Origin: Nesterenkonia aurantiaca
Lineage (GTDB): Bacteria > Actinomycetota > Actinomycetes > Actinomycetales > Micrococcaceae
DNA length: 64,000 bases
Direction: 5' to 3'
NCBI RefSeq assembly: GCF_004364585.1
Contig: NZ_SOAN01000004.1
Span: 62,001-126,000, forward strand
Shown in pieces: positions 48,412 through 57,643 of the stretch. A model generated the notes under the pieces. The model did not search any database, was not told the DNA's origin, and saw only the letters and a list, made by a program, of their open reading frames with translations. The number at the start of each line of letters is the position of its first letter. Position 1 is the stretch's first letter. The translations under genes were made by a program, and so were the position numbers.

Positions 48412-49845
48412 ATGCCGCATGACAAGACCGGCCCATTCGTCGCTGATTCCAGCTATATGGCCCACCGTCGGCTCAAGACCGGCGCCGCGGGATGGATCCT
48501 GCTCGCCGGACTGGGGGTCTCCTACGTCATCTCCGGGGACTTCGCGGGGTGGAACCTCGGCCTGGCCGAGGGCGGCTGGGGCGGGCTGCTGATCGCCTTC
48601 GTGCTCATGGGTGTGATGTACACCTGCATGGTCTTCGGCCTCGCAGAGATGTCCTCCTCGCTGCCCACCGCGGGTGCCGGCTACGGCTTCGCCCGCCGGG
48701 CACTGGGACCGCTGGGCGGCTACGCGACCGGCGTCGCGGTGCTCATCGAATACGCGGTCGCGCCGGCCGCGATCGCCACGTTCATCGGCGGCTACATCGA
48801 GGCGCTGGGGCTGTTCGGCATGACCAACTCCTGGCCGGTCTACCTGGCGGCCTATGTGATCTTCGTGGGCATCCATCTCTACGGCGTGGGTGAGGCGCTG
48901 CGGCTGATGTTCGGCATCACCGCGATCGCCGTGCTCGCCCTGGTGGTCACGGTCATCGCGCTGGTCCCGCACTTCGACGCCGCGAACCTCTTCGACATCG
49001 TCCCGAACGACGCCGTGGGCGCCAGCGCCTTCCTGCCGATGGGCTACGCCGGGGCGATGGCCGCGCTGGTCTACGGCATCTGGTTCTTCCTGGCGATCGA
49101 GGGCGTGCCGCTGGCCGCCGAGGAGACCACCGATCCCCAGCGCGACATGCCGCGCGGGATCATCGTGGCGATGCTCATCCTGCTGGTCACCGGGGCGCTG
49201 ATGCTGGTCCTGGTCCCCGGCGCTGCGGGCGCGGAATCGATGAGCACCTCCGACAACCCGCTGCCCGAGGCGATCCGCGCCGTCGGCGGCCCCGACAGCG
49301 TGATGGCCAGCATCGTCAACTACGCCGGGCTCGCGGGCCTGATCGCCAGCTTCTTCTCGATCATCTACGCCTACTCCCGGCAGCTCTTCGCGCTCTCCCG
49401 CGCCGGCTACCTGCCGCGCTGGCTCTCGTTGACCGGTAGCCGCCAGACCCCCTGGGTGGCCCTGATCGTGCCCGGCACCATCGGCTTCGTGCTGGCGGCG
49501 GCGACCCGGGACGGTGGCCTGCTGATCAACATCGCGGTCTTCGGCGCCACCGTGTCCTATGTGCTGCTCAACCTCTCTCACATCGTGCTGCGACTGCGCG
49601 AACCCGACCTCCCGCGCGCCTACCGCACACCCGGCGGAGTGGTCACCACCGGCATCGCACTCGTCCTGGCGGTGGTGGCGGTGATCGCGACCTTCCTGGT
49701 CGATGTGTTCGCCGCCTCGATCACCGCCGCAGTGTTCCTGGCCTTCCTCGGCTACTTCTGGTTCTTCAGCCGCCACCGTGTGGTCGCCAACGCACCAGAG
49801 GAGGAGTTCGCCCGGGTCAAGGACGCAGACTCCACCCTGAACTGA
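48412..49845 (+). CDS. Ethanolamine/amino-acid permease (APC family, EAT type)
   Basis: A 477-residue transporter with about 12 membrane segments. The N-terminal GVSYVISGDFAGWNLGLAEG motif is typical of the ethanolamine permease branch of the APC superfamily. The ATG at 48412 has AGAGGTGG upstream; open sequence before it overlaps the palindrome. First gene of a five-gene set with a glutamine-synthetase-like ligase, amidotransferase, aldehyde dehydrogenase and dehydrogenase. Substrate is inferred from family and context; other small amines are possible. Confidence 0.88.
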   Translation: MPHDKTGPFVADSSYMAHRRLKTGAAGWILLAGLGVSYVISGDFAGWNLGLAEGGWGGLLIAFVLMGVMYTCMVFGLAEMSSSLPTAGAGYGFARRALGPLGGYATGVAVLIEYAVAPAAIATFIGGYIEALGLFGMTNSWPVYLAAYVIFVGIHLYGVGEALRLMFGITAIAVLALVVTVIALVPHFDAANLFDIVPNDAVGASAFLPMGYAGAMAALVYGIWFFLAIEGVPLAAEETTDPQRDMPRGIIVAMLILLVTGALMLVLVPGAAGAESMSTSDNPLPEAIRAVGGPDSVMASIVNYAGLAGLIASFFSIIYAYSRQLFALSRAGYLPRWLSLTGSRQTPWVALIVPGTIGFVLAAATRDGGLLINIAVFGATVSYVLLNLSHIVLRLREPDLPRAYRTPGGVVTTGIALVLAVVAVIATFLVDVFAASITAAVFLAFLGYFWFFSRHRVVANAPEEEFARVKDADSTLN

Positions 49846-49945
49846 GCCGACCCTGAACCAGGCCCACCTCGAACCGAACCCGCCCGGGCATCACCACCCC
49901 AGCCTGGACCCCGTCCCTGCCCCTCCACCCCAAGGAACAGATCCC

Positions 49946-51328
49946 GTGACGACATCGCCCAAGCACCCCCGCAACGATCGAATGCTCACCGTCCCTGCGC
50001 TGCGCCAGGAGATCACCGAGGGGCGCATCGACACCGTGGTCCTCGCGTTCACCGATATGCAGGGTCGGCTGCAGGGCAAGCTGTGCCACGCGCAGTTCTT
50101 CCTGGATTCGATGCTCGAGGAGGGCGCCGAGGGCTGCAACTATCTGCTGGCCGTGGACACCGAGATGAACACCCCGGGCGGCTACGCGATCAGCAGCTGG
50201 GAGGCCGGCTACGGCGATATGAGCTTCGCCATGGACTTGGACACGATCCGGGTGATGCCGCACAACCCGGGGCAGGTGATGATCCAGTGTGATCTCACCG
50301 CTCACGACGGCCAGCTGATCCCGATGTCGCCTCGGGCGATGCTGACCCGTCAGCTCGATCGCGCTCGGGAGATGGGCTATCAGATGCTCACCGGCACGGA
50401 GCTCGAGTTCTGCGTCTACAACACCAGCTACGAGGACGCCTGGGACTCCAACTATCACAGCCTGGTCCCGGCGAACCGATACAACGTCGACTACAACATC
50501 CTCGGCTCCCAACGGGTGGAGCCGCTGCTGCGCGAGATCCGCAATGCGATGTATACCGCTGGGATGACCGTGGAGAGCGCGAAGGGAGAATGCAACTTCG
50601 GCCAGCACGAGATCGCCTTCCGCTTCGATGAGGGTCTGGTCACGGCGGACAACCACGTGGTCTACAAGCTCGCCTCGAAGCAGATCGCCCAGCAGCAGGG
50701 GAAGTCCATCACCTTCATGGCCAAGCCCAACGAGCGTGAGGGCAGCTCCTGCCACATCCACATGTCCCTGCGCGGACTCGACGGCGAACTGAGCTTCTGG
50801 GACGAGGAGACCAACGCCCGCAGCGCCACCTACGACCACTTCATCGCCGGGGTGCTCAAGGGGATGCGGGAACTCTCCATCTTCTACGCGCCGAACATCA
50901 ACTCCTATAAGCGATTCGCCAAGGGAAGCTTCGCTCCCACCTCGGTGGCCTGGGGCATCGACAACCGGTCCTGCGCGGTGCGGCTGGTCGGTCACGGCGG
51001 CTCCGCGCGGATGGAGAACCGACTTCCCGGCGGCGACGTCAATCCCTACCTGGCACTCTCCGCCATGCTGGCCTCAGGTCTCTACGGCATCGAGCATCAG
51101 CTGGAGCTGGAGCCCATGATGGAGGGCAACGCGTATGAGTCCGACGCGCAGGTCGTGCCCTCGGCGATGCGCGAGGCCCGCGACCTCCTCGAGGGCTCAG
51201 CACTGGCCCGCGAGGTCTTCGGCGAGGACGTGATCGAGCACTACGTCCACTACGCCGATGTGGAGCTGGAGGCGTTCGAGGCCGCCGTCACCGACTGGGA
51301 GCTGCACCGTGGTTTCGAGAGGCTCTGA
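49946..51328 (+). CDS. Glutamine-synthetase-like gamma-glutamyl-amine ligase (GlnA4/PuuA type)
   Basis: A 460-residue glutamine synthetase homologue. It has the N-terminal beta-grasp (DTVVLAFTDMQGRLQGKL), the GTELEFCVYN and GECNFGQHEIAFRF metal-site blocks, REGSSCHIHMSL and the NRSCAVRLVG and MENRLPGGDVNPYLALSAML C-terminal blocks. Dedicated ammonia-fixing GlnA enzymes differ in these blocks, and the gene's partners point to amine glutamylation. With an ethanolamine-type permease, the best-fitting reaction is ATP-dependent formation of gamma-glutamylethanolamide, as described for Streptomyces GlnA4. A polyamine substrate (GlnA3/PuuA type) is the main alternative. Confidence 0.85.
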   Translation: MTTSPKHPRNDRMLTVPALRQEITEGRIDTVVLAFTDMQGRLQGKLCHAQFFLDSMLEEGAEGCNYLLAVDTEMNTPGGYAISSWEAGYGDMSFAMDLDTIRVMPHNPGQVMIQCDLTAHDGQLIPMSPRAMLTRQLDRAREMGYQMLTGTELEFCVYNTSYEDAWDSNYHSLVPANRYNVDYNILGSQRVEPLLREIRNAMYTAGMTVESAKGECNFGQHEIAFRFDEGLVTADNHVVYKLASKQIAQQQGKSITFMAKPNEREGSSCHIHMSLRGLDGELSFWDEETNARSATYDHFIAGVLKGMRELSIFYAPNINSYKRFAKGSFAPTSVAWGIDNRSCAVRLVGHGGSARMENRLPGGDVNPYLALSAMLASGLYGIEHQLELEPMMEGNAYESDAQVVPSAMREARDLLEGSALAREVFGEDVIEHYVHYADVELEAFEAAVTDWELHRGFERL

Positions 51329-52148
51329 CGACACCTCGACCGCGCCGGGACGTCCGCCCCGGATCGCGCTGACCACGTACTACCAGGAGGGATCCTGGGG
51401 CGACTGGAGGTCGATCGCGGCGATCGTGCCCGGGACCTATGTGGAAGGCGTTGCGGCCGCCGGTGGAACTCCGGTGCTGCTGCCTCCGGTGGGCACCGAC
51501 CCCTCGGTTCTGGAGCTGATGGACGGGCTGATCGTGATCGGCGGGGTCGACGTGGATCCCCGGTTCTACGGCGCCGACCGGCACGAACGCACCTCCTCCC
51601 AGCCGAGCCGGGATGAGCACGACATCGCGCTGACCCGGGCGGCCCTGGATCGGGGCCTGCCGCTGTTTGCGATCTGCCGCGGCGCCCAGATCCTCAACGT
51701 CGCGCTGGGCGGAACCCTGATCCAGCATCTGCCCGACGTGAATCCCGACGCCGCGCAGTACCAGCCCGCACCCGGGCGCTACGGCAAGGTCCGGTTCACC
51801 ACGGAACCGGGCAGCCGATGCGCGCAGCTGCTCGGGGAGAGCGCGGAGTCACCCTGCTACCACCACCAGGCGCTGGACGCGGTGGCTGAAGGGCTCGTCG
51901 TGACCGCCCGCGCCGCTGACGGCACGATCGAGGCCGTGGAGACCACCACAGAGCCCTGGACCCTGGGCGTCCAGTTCCACCCCGAGGAGAACCGCAAGGA
52001 TGCCCGGCTCTTCGAGGGCTTCATCGACGTCGCCCGGCGCTTCGCCCAGCAGCGGGACGCCGCAGCAGAGACCGACCGCCACCAGAGCCCGCCCCGAGGA
52101 TCTGGGGCGCTGGTTGACCACGACCGAGAGGACGCACTGCACCCATGA
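51309..52148 (+). CDS. PuuD-like class I amidotransferase, gamma-glutamyl hydrolase
   Basis: A 279-residue class I glutamine amidotransferase-like hydrolase. The nucleophile is Cys123 in [11 protein letters not shown], and His224 and Glu226 lie in VQFHPEEN, completing the triad. It would release glutamate from a gamma-glutamylated product at the last step. The GTG at 51309 lies 20 bp inside the 3' end of the ligase gene, with GGGAGC upstream. Its own stop overlaps the aldehyde dehydrogenase start (ATGA). Similarity to GuaA-type synthetases is limited to the domain. Confidence 0.88.
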   Translation: MVSRGSDDTSTAPGRPPRIALTTYYQEGSWGDWRSIAAIVPGTYVEGVAAAGGTPVLLPPVGTDPSVLELMDGLIVIGGVDVDPRFYGADRHERTSSQPSRDEHDIALTRAALDRGLPLFAICRGAQILNVALGGTLIQHLPDVNPDAAQYQPAPGRYGKVRFTTEPGSRCAQLLGESAESPCYHHQALDAVAEGLVVTARAADGTIEAVETTTEPWTLGVQFHPEENRKDARLFEGFIDVARRFAQQRDAAAETDRHQSPPRGSGALVDHDREDALHP

Positions 52149-53503
52149 CCGCGACCGAGATCATCGACCCGACCACCGAAGAGGTCATCGAGACCATCGA
52201 GCTGACCTCGCTGCAGGAGACCGACGCCGCCATCGCCGGCGCCCAGCGCGCCTTCACCTCCTGGCGCGCGGTGGACCCGGCGGACCGGGCGCGTCTGCTG
52301 CGTCGCTTCGCCCAGGCGGTGGACGCGGATCTGGAACATCTCGCGGCCCTGGAGGTGCGCAACGCCGGGCACACCATCGGAAATGCCCGCTGGGAGGCCG
52401 GCAACGTCCGCGACGTGCTGGACTACTACTCCGGCACGCCGGAGCGACTCTCCGGTCGGCAGATCCCGGCGCCCGGAGGCGTGAACCTGACGTTCCATGA
52501 GCCGCTGGGCGTGATCGGGGTGATCGTGCCCTGGAACTTCCCGATGCCGATCGCCGGATGGGGCTTCGCGCCCGCCCTGGCGGCGGGAAACACCGTGGTG
52601 CTCAAGCCGGCGGAGATCACCCCACTGACCGCCATCCGGCTGGGCGAGCTGGCGCTGCAGGCCGGGCTGCCCGAGGGGGTCTTCACCGTGCTGCCCGGCA
52701 AGGGCTCGGTGGTCGGCGAGCGCTTCGTGACCCACCCGGGGGTGCGCAAGGTGGTCTTCACCGGCTCCACGGCTGTGGGCAAGCGGATCATGGCCGGCTG
52801 CGCGGACCAGGTCAAGCGACTCACCCTGGAGCTGGGCGGGAAGAACTCCAACATCATCTTCGCCGACGCCGACCTGGAGCAGGCCGCCGCCGCCACACCG
52901 GGCGGCGCCTTCGACAACGCCGGACAGGACTGCTGCGCCCGGTCCCGGGTCCTGGTGCAGCGCAAGGTCCTGGACCGGTACCTGGAGCTGCTGGAACCTG
53001 CCGTGCGCGGCTTCCGCTGTGGGGATCCCCGGCAGGAGCAGACCGATATGGGCCCCCTGGTCTCCGCCGCCCATCGCGACTCGGTGGCCGCCTACCTCGA
53101 GGACGACGCCTCGATCGCCTTCCAGGGGTCCGTACCCACCGGGCCCGGATTCTGGTTCCCGCCGACCGTGCTCACCCCGTCCCCCGACTCCCGGGTGTTC
53201 AACGAAGAGATCTTCGGACCGGTCCTGGCCGTGGTCCCCTTCGAGGATGAGGCCGAGGCGATCCGCCTGGCCAATGACACCGACTATGGCCTCTCGGGCT
53301 CTATCTGGACCCGGGACGTGGGACGCGCGCTGCGGGTCTCGCGCGGGGTCGAGGCCGGAAACCTCTCGGTCAACACCCATGCCTCGGTGCGCTACTGGAC
53401 CCCCTTCGGCGGGTTCAAGGAATCCGGCTTCGGCCGGGAGCTGGGCCCCGACGCGGCCGAGGCCTTCACCGAGACCAAGAACGTCTTCATCTCCAGCAGC
53501 TGA
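52145..53503 (+). CDS. NAD(P)-dependent aldehyde dehydrogenase
   Basis: A 452-residue aldehyde dehydrogenase. The PWNFP motif is near 129, the general base is Glu229 (TLELGGKNS), and the catalytic cysteine is Cys263 in [21 protein letters not shown] and the [13 protein letters not shown] block complete the family pattern. In the proposed pathway it oxidises the gamma-glutamylated aldehyde to the acid. It is a little shorter than the usual 480-500 residues, mainly at the N-terminus. Coupled to the preceding hydrolase gene by ATGA. Confidence 0.92.
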   Translation: MTATEIIDPTTEEVIETIELTSLQETDAAIAGAQRAFTSWRAVDPADRARLLRRFAQAVDADLEHLAALEVRNAGHTIGNARWEAGNVRDVLDYYSGTPERLSGRQIPAPGGVNLTFHEPLGVIGVIVPWNFPMPIAGWGFAPALAAGNTVVLKPAEITPLTAIRLGELALQAGLPEGVFTVLPGKGSVVGERFVTHPGVRKVVFTGSTAVGKRIMAGCADQVKRLTLELGGKNSNIIFADADLEQAAAATPGGAFDNAGQDCCARSRVLVQRKVLDRYLELLEPAVRGFRCGDPRQEQTDMGPLVSAAHRDSVAAYLEDDASIAFQGSVPTGPGFWFPPTVLTPSPDSRVFNEEIFGPVLAVVPFEDEAEAIRLANDTDYGLSGSIWTRDVGRALRVSRGVEAGNLSVNTHASVRYWTPFGGFKESGFGRELGPDAAEAFTETKNVFISSS

Positions 53504-53553
53504 AGGGCTGCACAGAACATCCCACCCCCCCTGTCCATCGATCAAGGAGCCCC

Positions 53554-54330
53554 ATGCAGATCAACGCCCGCCGTCTCGTCGACCGAAGCGCCGTCATCAC
53601 CGGAGGCGCCAGCGGCATCGGTCTCGCCAGTGCCCGCCGGATGGCCGCCGAAGGAGCACGGGTGGTCATCGCCGACGTCGACGCGGTCGCCGGCGAGCAG
53701 GTCGCCGCCGAACTGGGCGGGCTCTTCGTCAAGGTCGACGTCACCGACCCGGAGCAGGTCAAGGACCTGTACGCGCAGACCCAGGAGGCCTACGGCAGCG
53801 TGGACATCGCGTTCAACAACGCCGGCATCGCCCCGCCCGATGACGCCTCCATCCTGGACACCGATATCGACGCCTGGCGCCGGGTCCAGGACGTCAACCT
53901 CACCTCGGTCTACCTCTGCTGCAAGCACGCCATCCCGTACATGCAGCAGCAGGGCAAGGGATCGATCATCAACACGGCCTCCTTCGTGGCGGTGATGGGC
54001 GCCGCGACCTCCCAGATCTCCTACAGCGCCTCCAAGGGGGGCGTGCTCTCGATGAGCCGGGAGCTGGGCGTGGAGTTCGCCCGGCAGGGCATCCGGGTCA
54101 ACGCGCTGTGCCCGGGGCCGGTGAACACGCCGCTGTTGAAGGAGCTCTTCGCCAAGGACCTGGAGAAGGCCGCCCGCCGCCTGGTCCACGTGCCGCTGGG
54201 CCGCTTCGCGGAGCCCGAGGAGCTCGCCGCCGCGGTGGCCTTCCTCGCCAGCGACGACTCCTCCTTCATGACCGCCTCCACCTTCCTGGTCGACGGCGGC
54301 ATCTCGGGTGCCTACGTCACCCCGTTCTGA
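53554..54330 (+). CDS. Short-chain dehydrogenase/reductase
   Basis: A 258-residue SDR. The nucleotide-binding TGGASGIG is at residues 16-23, NNAGI near 88-92, and the catalytic Ser143, Tyr157 and Lys161 (YSASK) are present. It resembles 3-oxoacyl-ACP reductase-type SDRs, but its place after the aldehyde dehydrogenase (50-bp gap) suggests catabolic use. It could oxidise the alcohol of gamma-glutamylethanolamide to the aldehyde, a step that polyamine pathways do with a flavin oxidase absent here. Substrate not proven. Confidence 0.9.
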   Translation: MQINARRLVDRSAVITGGASGIGLASARRMAAEGARVVIADVDAVAGEQVAAELGGLFVKVDVTDPEQVKDLYAQTQEAYGSVDIAFNNAGIAPPDDASILDTDIDAWRRVQDVNLTSVYLCCKHAIPYMQQQGKGSIINTASFVAVMGAATSQISYSASKGGVLSMSRELGVEFARQGIRVNALCPGPVNTPLLKELFAKDLEKAARRLVHVPLGRFAEPEELAAAVAFLASDDSSFMTASTFLVDGGISGAYVTPF

Positions 54331-54387
54331 GCCCCGAGGCGGCGAAGGGCCCCGGTGCATGGCGGACCCCGCACCGCGGGGAAAGGT

Positions 54388-54425
54388 TTAACCTTCCTGA
54401 AACATCACGGCGCGCCCGGTGAAAC
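54388..54425 (+). promoter_or_regulatory. Candidate GlnR-binding site upstream of amt
   Basis: TTAAC (54388-54392), 6 bases, GAAAC (54399-54403), then a second GAAAC at 54421-54425. This follows the actinobacterial GlnR pattern gTnAc-n6-GaAAc repeated every 22 bp; the second gTnAc position is degenerate. It starts 112 bp before the amt ATG, a usual distance for GlnR activation. Confidence 0.6.
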
Positions 54426-54499
54426 ACGAGGCGGTCACCATGGAGATCAGCTCGTCTCGGTGAAGTTCACCGATGAATTGATGTTTCCTGGAGGGACAC

Positions 54500-55780
54500 A
54501 TGGAACTTGGATCACTAGACGTCTGGGTGCTTGTGGCAAGCGGCCTCGTGCTGCTCATGACACCCGGACTGGCCTTCTTCTACGGTGGTCTGTCTCAGGC
54601 CAAGTCCGCCATCAACATGATGATGATGAGCTTCGCGGCCATGGGGCTGGTCGCCGTGGTCTGGGCCCTCTGGGGCTCCGCCATCGCAGGCGGCGAGTCC
54701 GTCGGTGGCCTGTTCGGCAACCCCGGCACCGATCTCGGCCTCTACAACACCCTGGCCGAGGCACCCGAGGACCTGATCGGCATCGGCTTCGGTGCCACCT
54801 TCGCCATCATCACCACGGCACTGATCTCCGGCGCGATCGCGGACCGCGCCAAGTTCTCCGCCTGGATGGTCTTCGTGCCCATCTGGGTCACCCTGGTCTA
54901 CTGCCCGCTGGCCTTCATGGTCTGGGGCGATGGTGGACTCCTCGTTGAGGGCGGCGCCGTGGGCGACGCTGTCGGTGAGGCAGTCGACTACGCCGGCGGC
55001 CTCGTGGTCCACATGTGTGCCGGTCTCGCTGCTCTGGTTCTTGCACTGATCCTGGGCAAGCGTCGCAACTTCACCGAACGCGCCTCACACCGCCCGCACA
55101 ACACCCCGTTCGTGCTGCTGGGCGCCTCACTCCTCTGGTTCGGCTGGTTCGGCTTCAACGGCGGCGCAGCTGCCGAAGCCGGCGAAGCTGGACTCATCTG
55201 GGTCAACACCCTGCTGGCCCCCGCGTCGGCTCTGGTCGTCTGGCTCATCACCCAGCGCATCCGCGGCGAGAAGCCGACCGCCCTCGGCGCCGCCTCGGGC
55301 ATCGTGGCCGGACTCGTGGCCATCACCCCGGCCTGTGCACACGTGGACCCAGTCGGTGCCATCATCATCGGCGCCATCTCCGGCTTCGTCTGCTACCTGG
55401 CAGTCGGCCTGAAGTACAAGCTCGGCTTCGATGACACGCTCGACGTGGTCGGCCTGCACTTCGTCGCCGGCCTCTGGGGCACCGTCGCGATCGGCCTGCT
55501 GGGCCGCGCCGAACTGATCGACGGCGAACGCGCCGGTCTGTTCTACGGCGGCGGTCTGGGCCTGATGGGCTCACAGGTCGTGGCCGTGCTGGTGACCCTG
55601 GTCTTCACCGTGGTGATGACCGCGATCATCGCCTACGCCATCCACGCCACCATCGGCTTCCGCGTCACCTCCGACGTCGAGACCCTCGGCATCGACCGCT
55701 CCGAGCACGACGAGGATGCCTACATCTTCGAGACCATCAACGGTGAGCACAAGACCACCGTCGGCGCACCCCGCGAGTGA
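54500..55780 (+). CDS. amt: Amt, ammonium transporter
   Basis: A 426-residue Amt/MEP channel with about 11 membrane segments and an extracellular N-terminus. The twin pore histidines are His171 (GGLVVHMCAGLAAL) and His320 (VVGLHFVAGLWGT). The N-terminal TPGLAFFYGGLSQAKSAINMM is typical. The ATG has GGAGGG upstream. In most actinobacteria glnK/glnB and glnD follow amt; here a terminator and a convergent MFS gene follow instead. A GlnR-like site upstream suggests induction under nitrogen limitation. Confidence 0.96.
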   Translation: MELGSLDVWVLVASGLVLLMTPGLAFFYGGLSQAKSAINMMMMSFAAMGLVAVVWALWGSAIAGGESVGGLFGNPGTDLGLYNTLAEAPEDLIGIGFGATFAIITTALISGAIADRAKFSAWMVFVPIWVTLVYCPLAFMVWGDGGLLVEGGAVGDAVGEAVDYAGGLVVHMCAGLAALVLALILGKRRNFTERASHRPHNTPFVLLGASLLWFGWFGFNGGAAAEAGEAGLIWVNTLLAPASALVVWLITQRIRGEKPTALGAASGIVAGLVAITPACAHVDPVGAIIIGAISGFVCYLAVGLKYKLGFDDTLDVVGLHFVAGLWGTVAIGLLGRAELIDGERAGLFYGGGLGLMGSQVVAVLVTLVFTVVMTAIIAYAIHATIGFRVTSDVETLGIDRSEHDEDAYIFETINGEHKTTVGAPRE

Positions 55781-55807
55781 CCCCCGTCTAGGTCCCCGCA
55801 ACGCATC

Positions 55808-55864
55808 AAGAGCCTGGGTCCGCTTCATCGAGCATCTCGCTCGGTGGACCGGACCCAGGCTCTT
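55808..55864. terminator. Bidirectional terminator between amt and the MFS gene
   Basis: A perfect 14-bp stem (55808-55821 AAGAGCCTGGGTCC with 55851-55864) and a 29-base loop. CTCTTT follows on the plus strand and the A/T-flanked arm also serves the minus strand, so it can end both convergent transcripts. Confidence 0.88.
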
Positions 55865-55887
55865 TGTGCGGGATCAGCGGCGGCGGC

Positions 55888-57120
55888 TCAGGGCCGCGCC
55901 GTGTCGGCGGTCTCCGCTTCGGCCTCCAAGGTGTCCGGAGCCTGGGTCCAGGCCAGAGCGCCGAACATCAGAATCACTCCGGTCACACCGAAGGCCCAGG
56001 CGTAGCCGAGCTGATCCACCAGGAACCCTGCCAGCAGCGGCCCGATGATCGCCCCGAGGTCCTGGGTCATCTGGAAGGTGGAGACCACCGATCCCCCGTT
56101 GCGTCCCGAACCGACGATGTCCGCGATCGCCGCCTGCTGCGCGGGATTCATCAGGCCGGTGCCCACCCCGGCGATCACGCTGAGCAGCAGCAGCACCAGC
56201 GGGCTCGGCGCGAGACCGAGCAGGCCTGTGGCCAGCGCCGAGACGAGGAGACCGAGGATGATCGGGCGTCGTCGTCCGAACCGATCCGACCGCCGTGAGA
56301 ACAGCAGCACCGCCGCCACGTTGCCTGCGGCGAAGGTGGCCAGCGCGACCCCGGCGAGCTGGCTGGAGTCCAGCATCCAGCCGGAGCCGACGAAGGCCGT
56401 GGCGGCGAAGAGCGGCACCACGGAATTGCGCAGCCCGAAGGTCGCCCATCCGTTCGCGAAGCCGGCCGTGAGCGCGGCCCGGTACCCGCGGTGCTGCCAG
56501 GCCTCGGCCAGGGTGGCGGTCTCGCGTTCTTCCTTGCGTCCCCGGTCCTCCAGGCGAGACTGCCGAAGCATCACGAACACGATCGCGGCCGCCACCACCA
56601 GCGCCGCTCCGTAGACCAGGAAGGGCACCCGCGGGCCGAAGACCAACAGTCCCGAACCCACCAGCGGACCGGCGACGCTGCCGATCAGAAACGCCGAGGC
56701 GTAGGCGCCGGAGACCCGGCCGCGGATCGTTGGCGGCGATTTCCGGGCCAGGAACGTCATCGCCGAGACGGTGAAGAAGGTCGAGCCGATCCCGCCGAGG
56801 GCCCGGAAGAGCAGCAGCAGCTCATAGCTGGGGGCGTAGGCGGTGGCGATCATGGACACCGCCACGATCAGCAGACCGATCACGTAGACCGGGGTCTCCC
56901 CCAGCCACTGGGTGAGCTTTCCCGATGCCGGGGCGAAGAGCAGCCGGAAGAGGCCGAACGCCGAGACCACGGCGGAGACCGCCATGGCCGAGACGCCGAA
57001 GTCTGAGGCGTACTGCGGCAGGATCGGGGCCACGATGCCGAACCCGATGGCGATCACGAAGGCCGAGACGATCATCACCTTCAGCTCAGGAGGGATCCCG
57101 ATCTTCGTGTCACGTGTCAT
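55888..57120 (-). CDS. MFS transporter, drug-efflux type
   Basis: A 410-residue major facilitator with 12 membrane segments. The N-terminal half has PILPQYASDFGVSAMAVSAV and the GRVSGAYASAFLIGSVAGPLVG segment with motif C-like GPLVG, usual in antiporters. The second half has SRRSDRFGRRRPIILG, a motif A-like loop. The ATG at 57120 has AGGAG about 8 bases upstream. No regulator or partner is adjacent on its strand; divergent from the DUF1801 gene. Substrate is unknown. Confidence 0.9.
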   Translation of the reverse strand: MTRDTKIGIPPELKVMIVSAFVIAIGFGIVAPILPQYASDFGVSAMAVSAVVSAFGLFRLLFAPASGKLTQWLGETPVYVIGLLIVAVSMIATAYAPSYELLLLFRALGGIGSTFFTVSAMTFLARKSPPTIRGRVSGAYASAFLIGSVAGPLVGSGLLVFGPRVPFLVYGAALVVAAAIVFVMLRQSRLEDRGRKEERETATLAEAWQHRGYRAALTAGFANGWATFGLRNSVVPLFAATAFVGSGWMLDSSQLAGVALATFAAGNVAAVLLFSRRSDRFGRRRPIILGLLVSALATGLLGLAPSPLVLLLLSVIAGVGTGLMNPAQQAAIADIVGSGRNGGSVVSTFQMTQDLGAIIGPLLAGFLVDQLGYAWAFGVTGVILMFGALAWTQAPDTLEAEAETADTARP

Positions 57121-57250
57121 GGAGCCACTCCTGTTTGTTCTGCCATCGGTCATCCTCGTTGCTCAACGCAACGAACCCCGGGACCATTCCCTCCCCCGGC
57201 TTCGCGATCTCATGGCAGGATAGGGGCACTTCATCACGAGAGGCGTTTCG

Positions 57251-57643
57251 ATGGAACCCACTGCCGGCAGCCTGGACGTCTTCTTGAGCGCGATCACGCC
57301 GAAGGTTCGGCAGCGTGACGCTCGGACCATGGTGGAGCTGATGCGGCGGGTCACGGCCGAGGAGCCGCAGCTCTGGGGCAGCATCATCGGCTTCGGGGCC
57401 TACCACTACCGCTATGCCTCGGGCCGCGAGGGCGACGCCCCGGCGGCGGGCTTCGCCGCCCGCTGGCAGGCCACCACGATCTATCTGCCCGACGGGGTCG
57501 AGGCGCACGCCGAGGCGCTGGACCGGCTCGGTCCGCACAGCACCGGCGTCGGATGTCTCTACATCCCACGCTTGGATCAGGTGGATCTCGCGGTGCTTGA
57601 GGAGATCATCGCCGGCTCCTACCGCAGAGTCACGGCGTGGTGA
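57251..57643 (+). CDS. DUF1801 (YdhG-like) protein
   Basis: A 130-residue protein of the DUF1801 fold. It has the family's ARTMVELMRRVTAEEPQLWG, the GFGAYHYRYASGREGD motif and the GPHSTGVGCLYIPRLDQVD block. Biochemical function is not established. ATG at 57251 with GAGAGGCG upstream. Its 3' end overlaps the 3' end of convergent smc by 14 bp. Single-gene transcript by context. Confidence 0.88.
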   Translation: MEPTAGSLDVFLSAITPKVRQRDARTMVELMRRVTAEEPQLWGSIIGFGAYHYRYASGREGDAPAAGFAARWQATTIYLPDGVEAHAEALDRLGPHSTGVGCLYIPRLDQVDLAVLEEIIAGSYRRVTAW

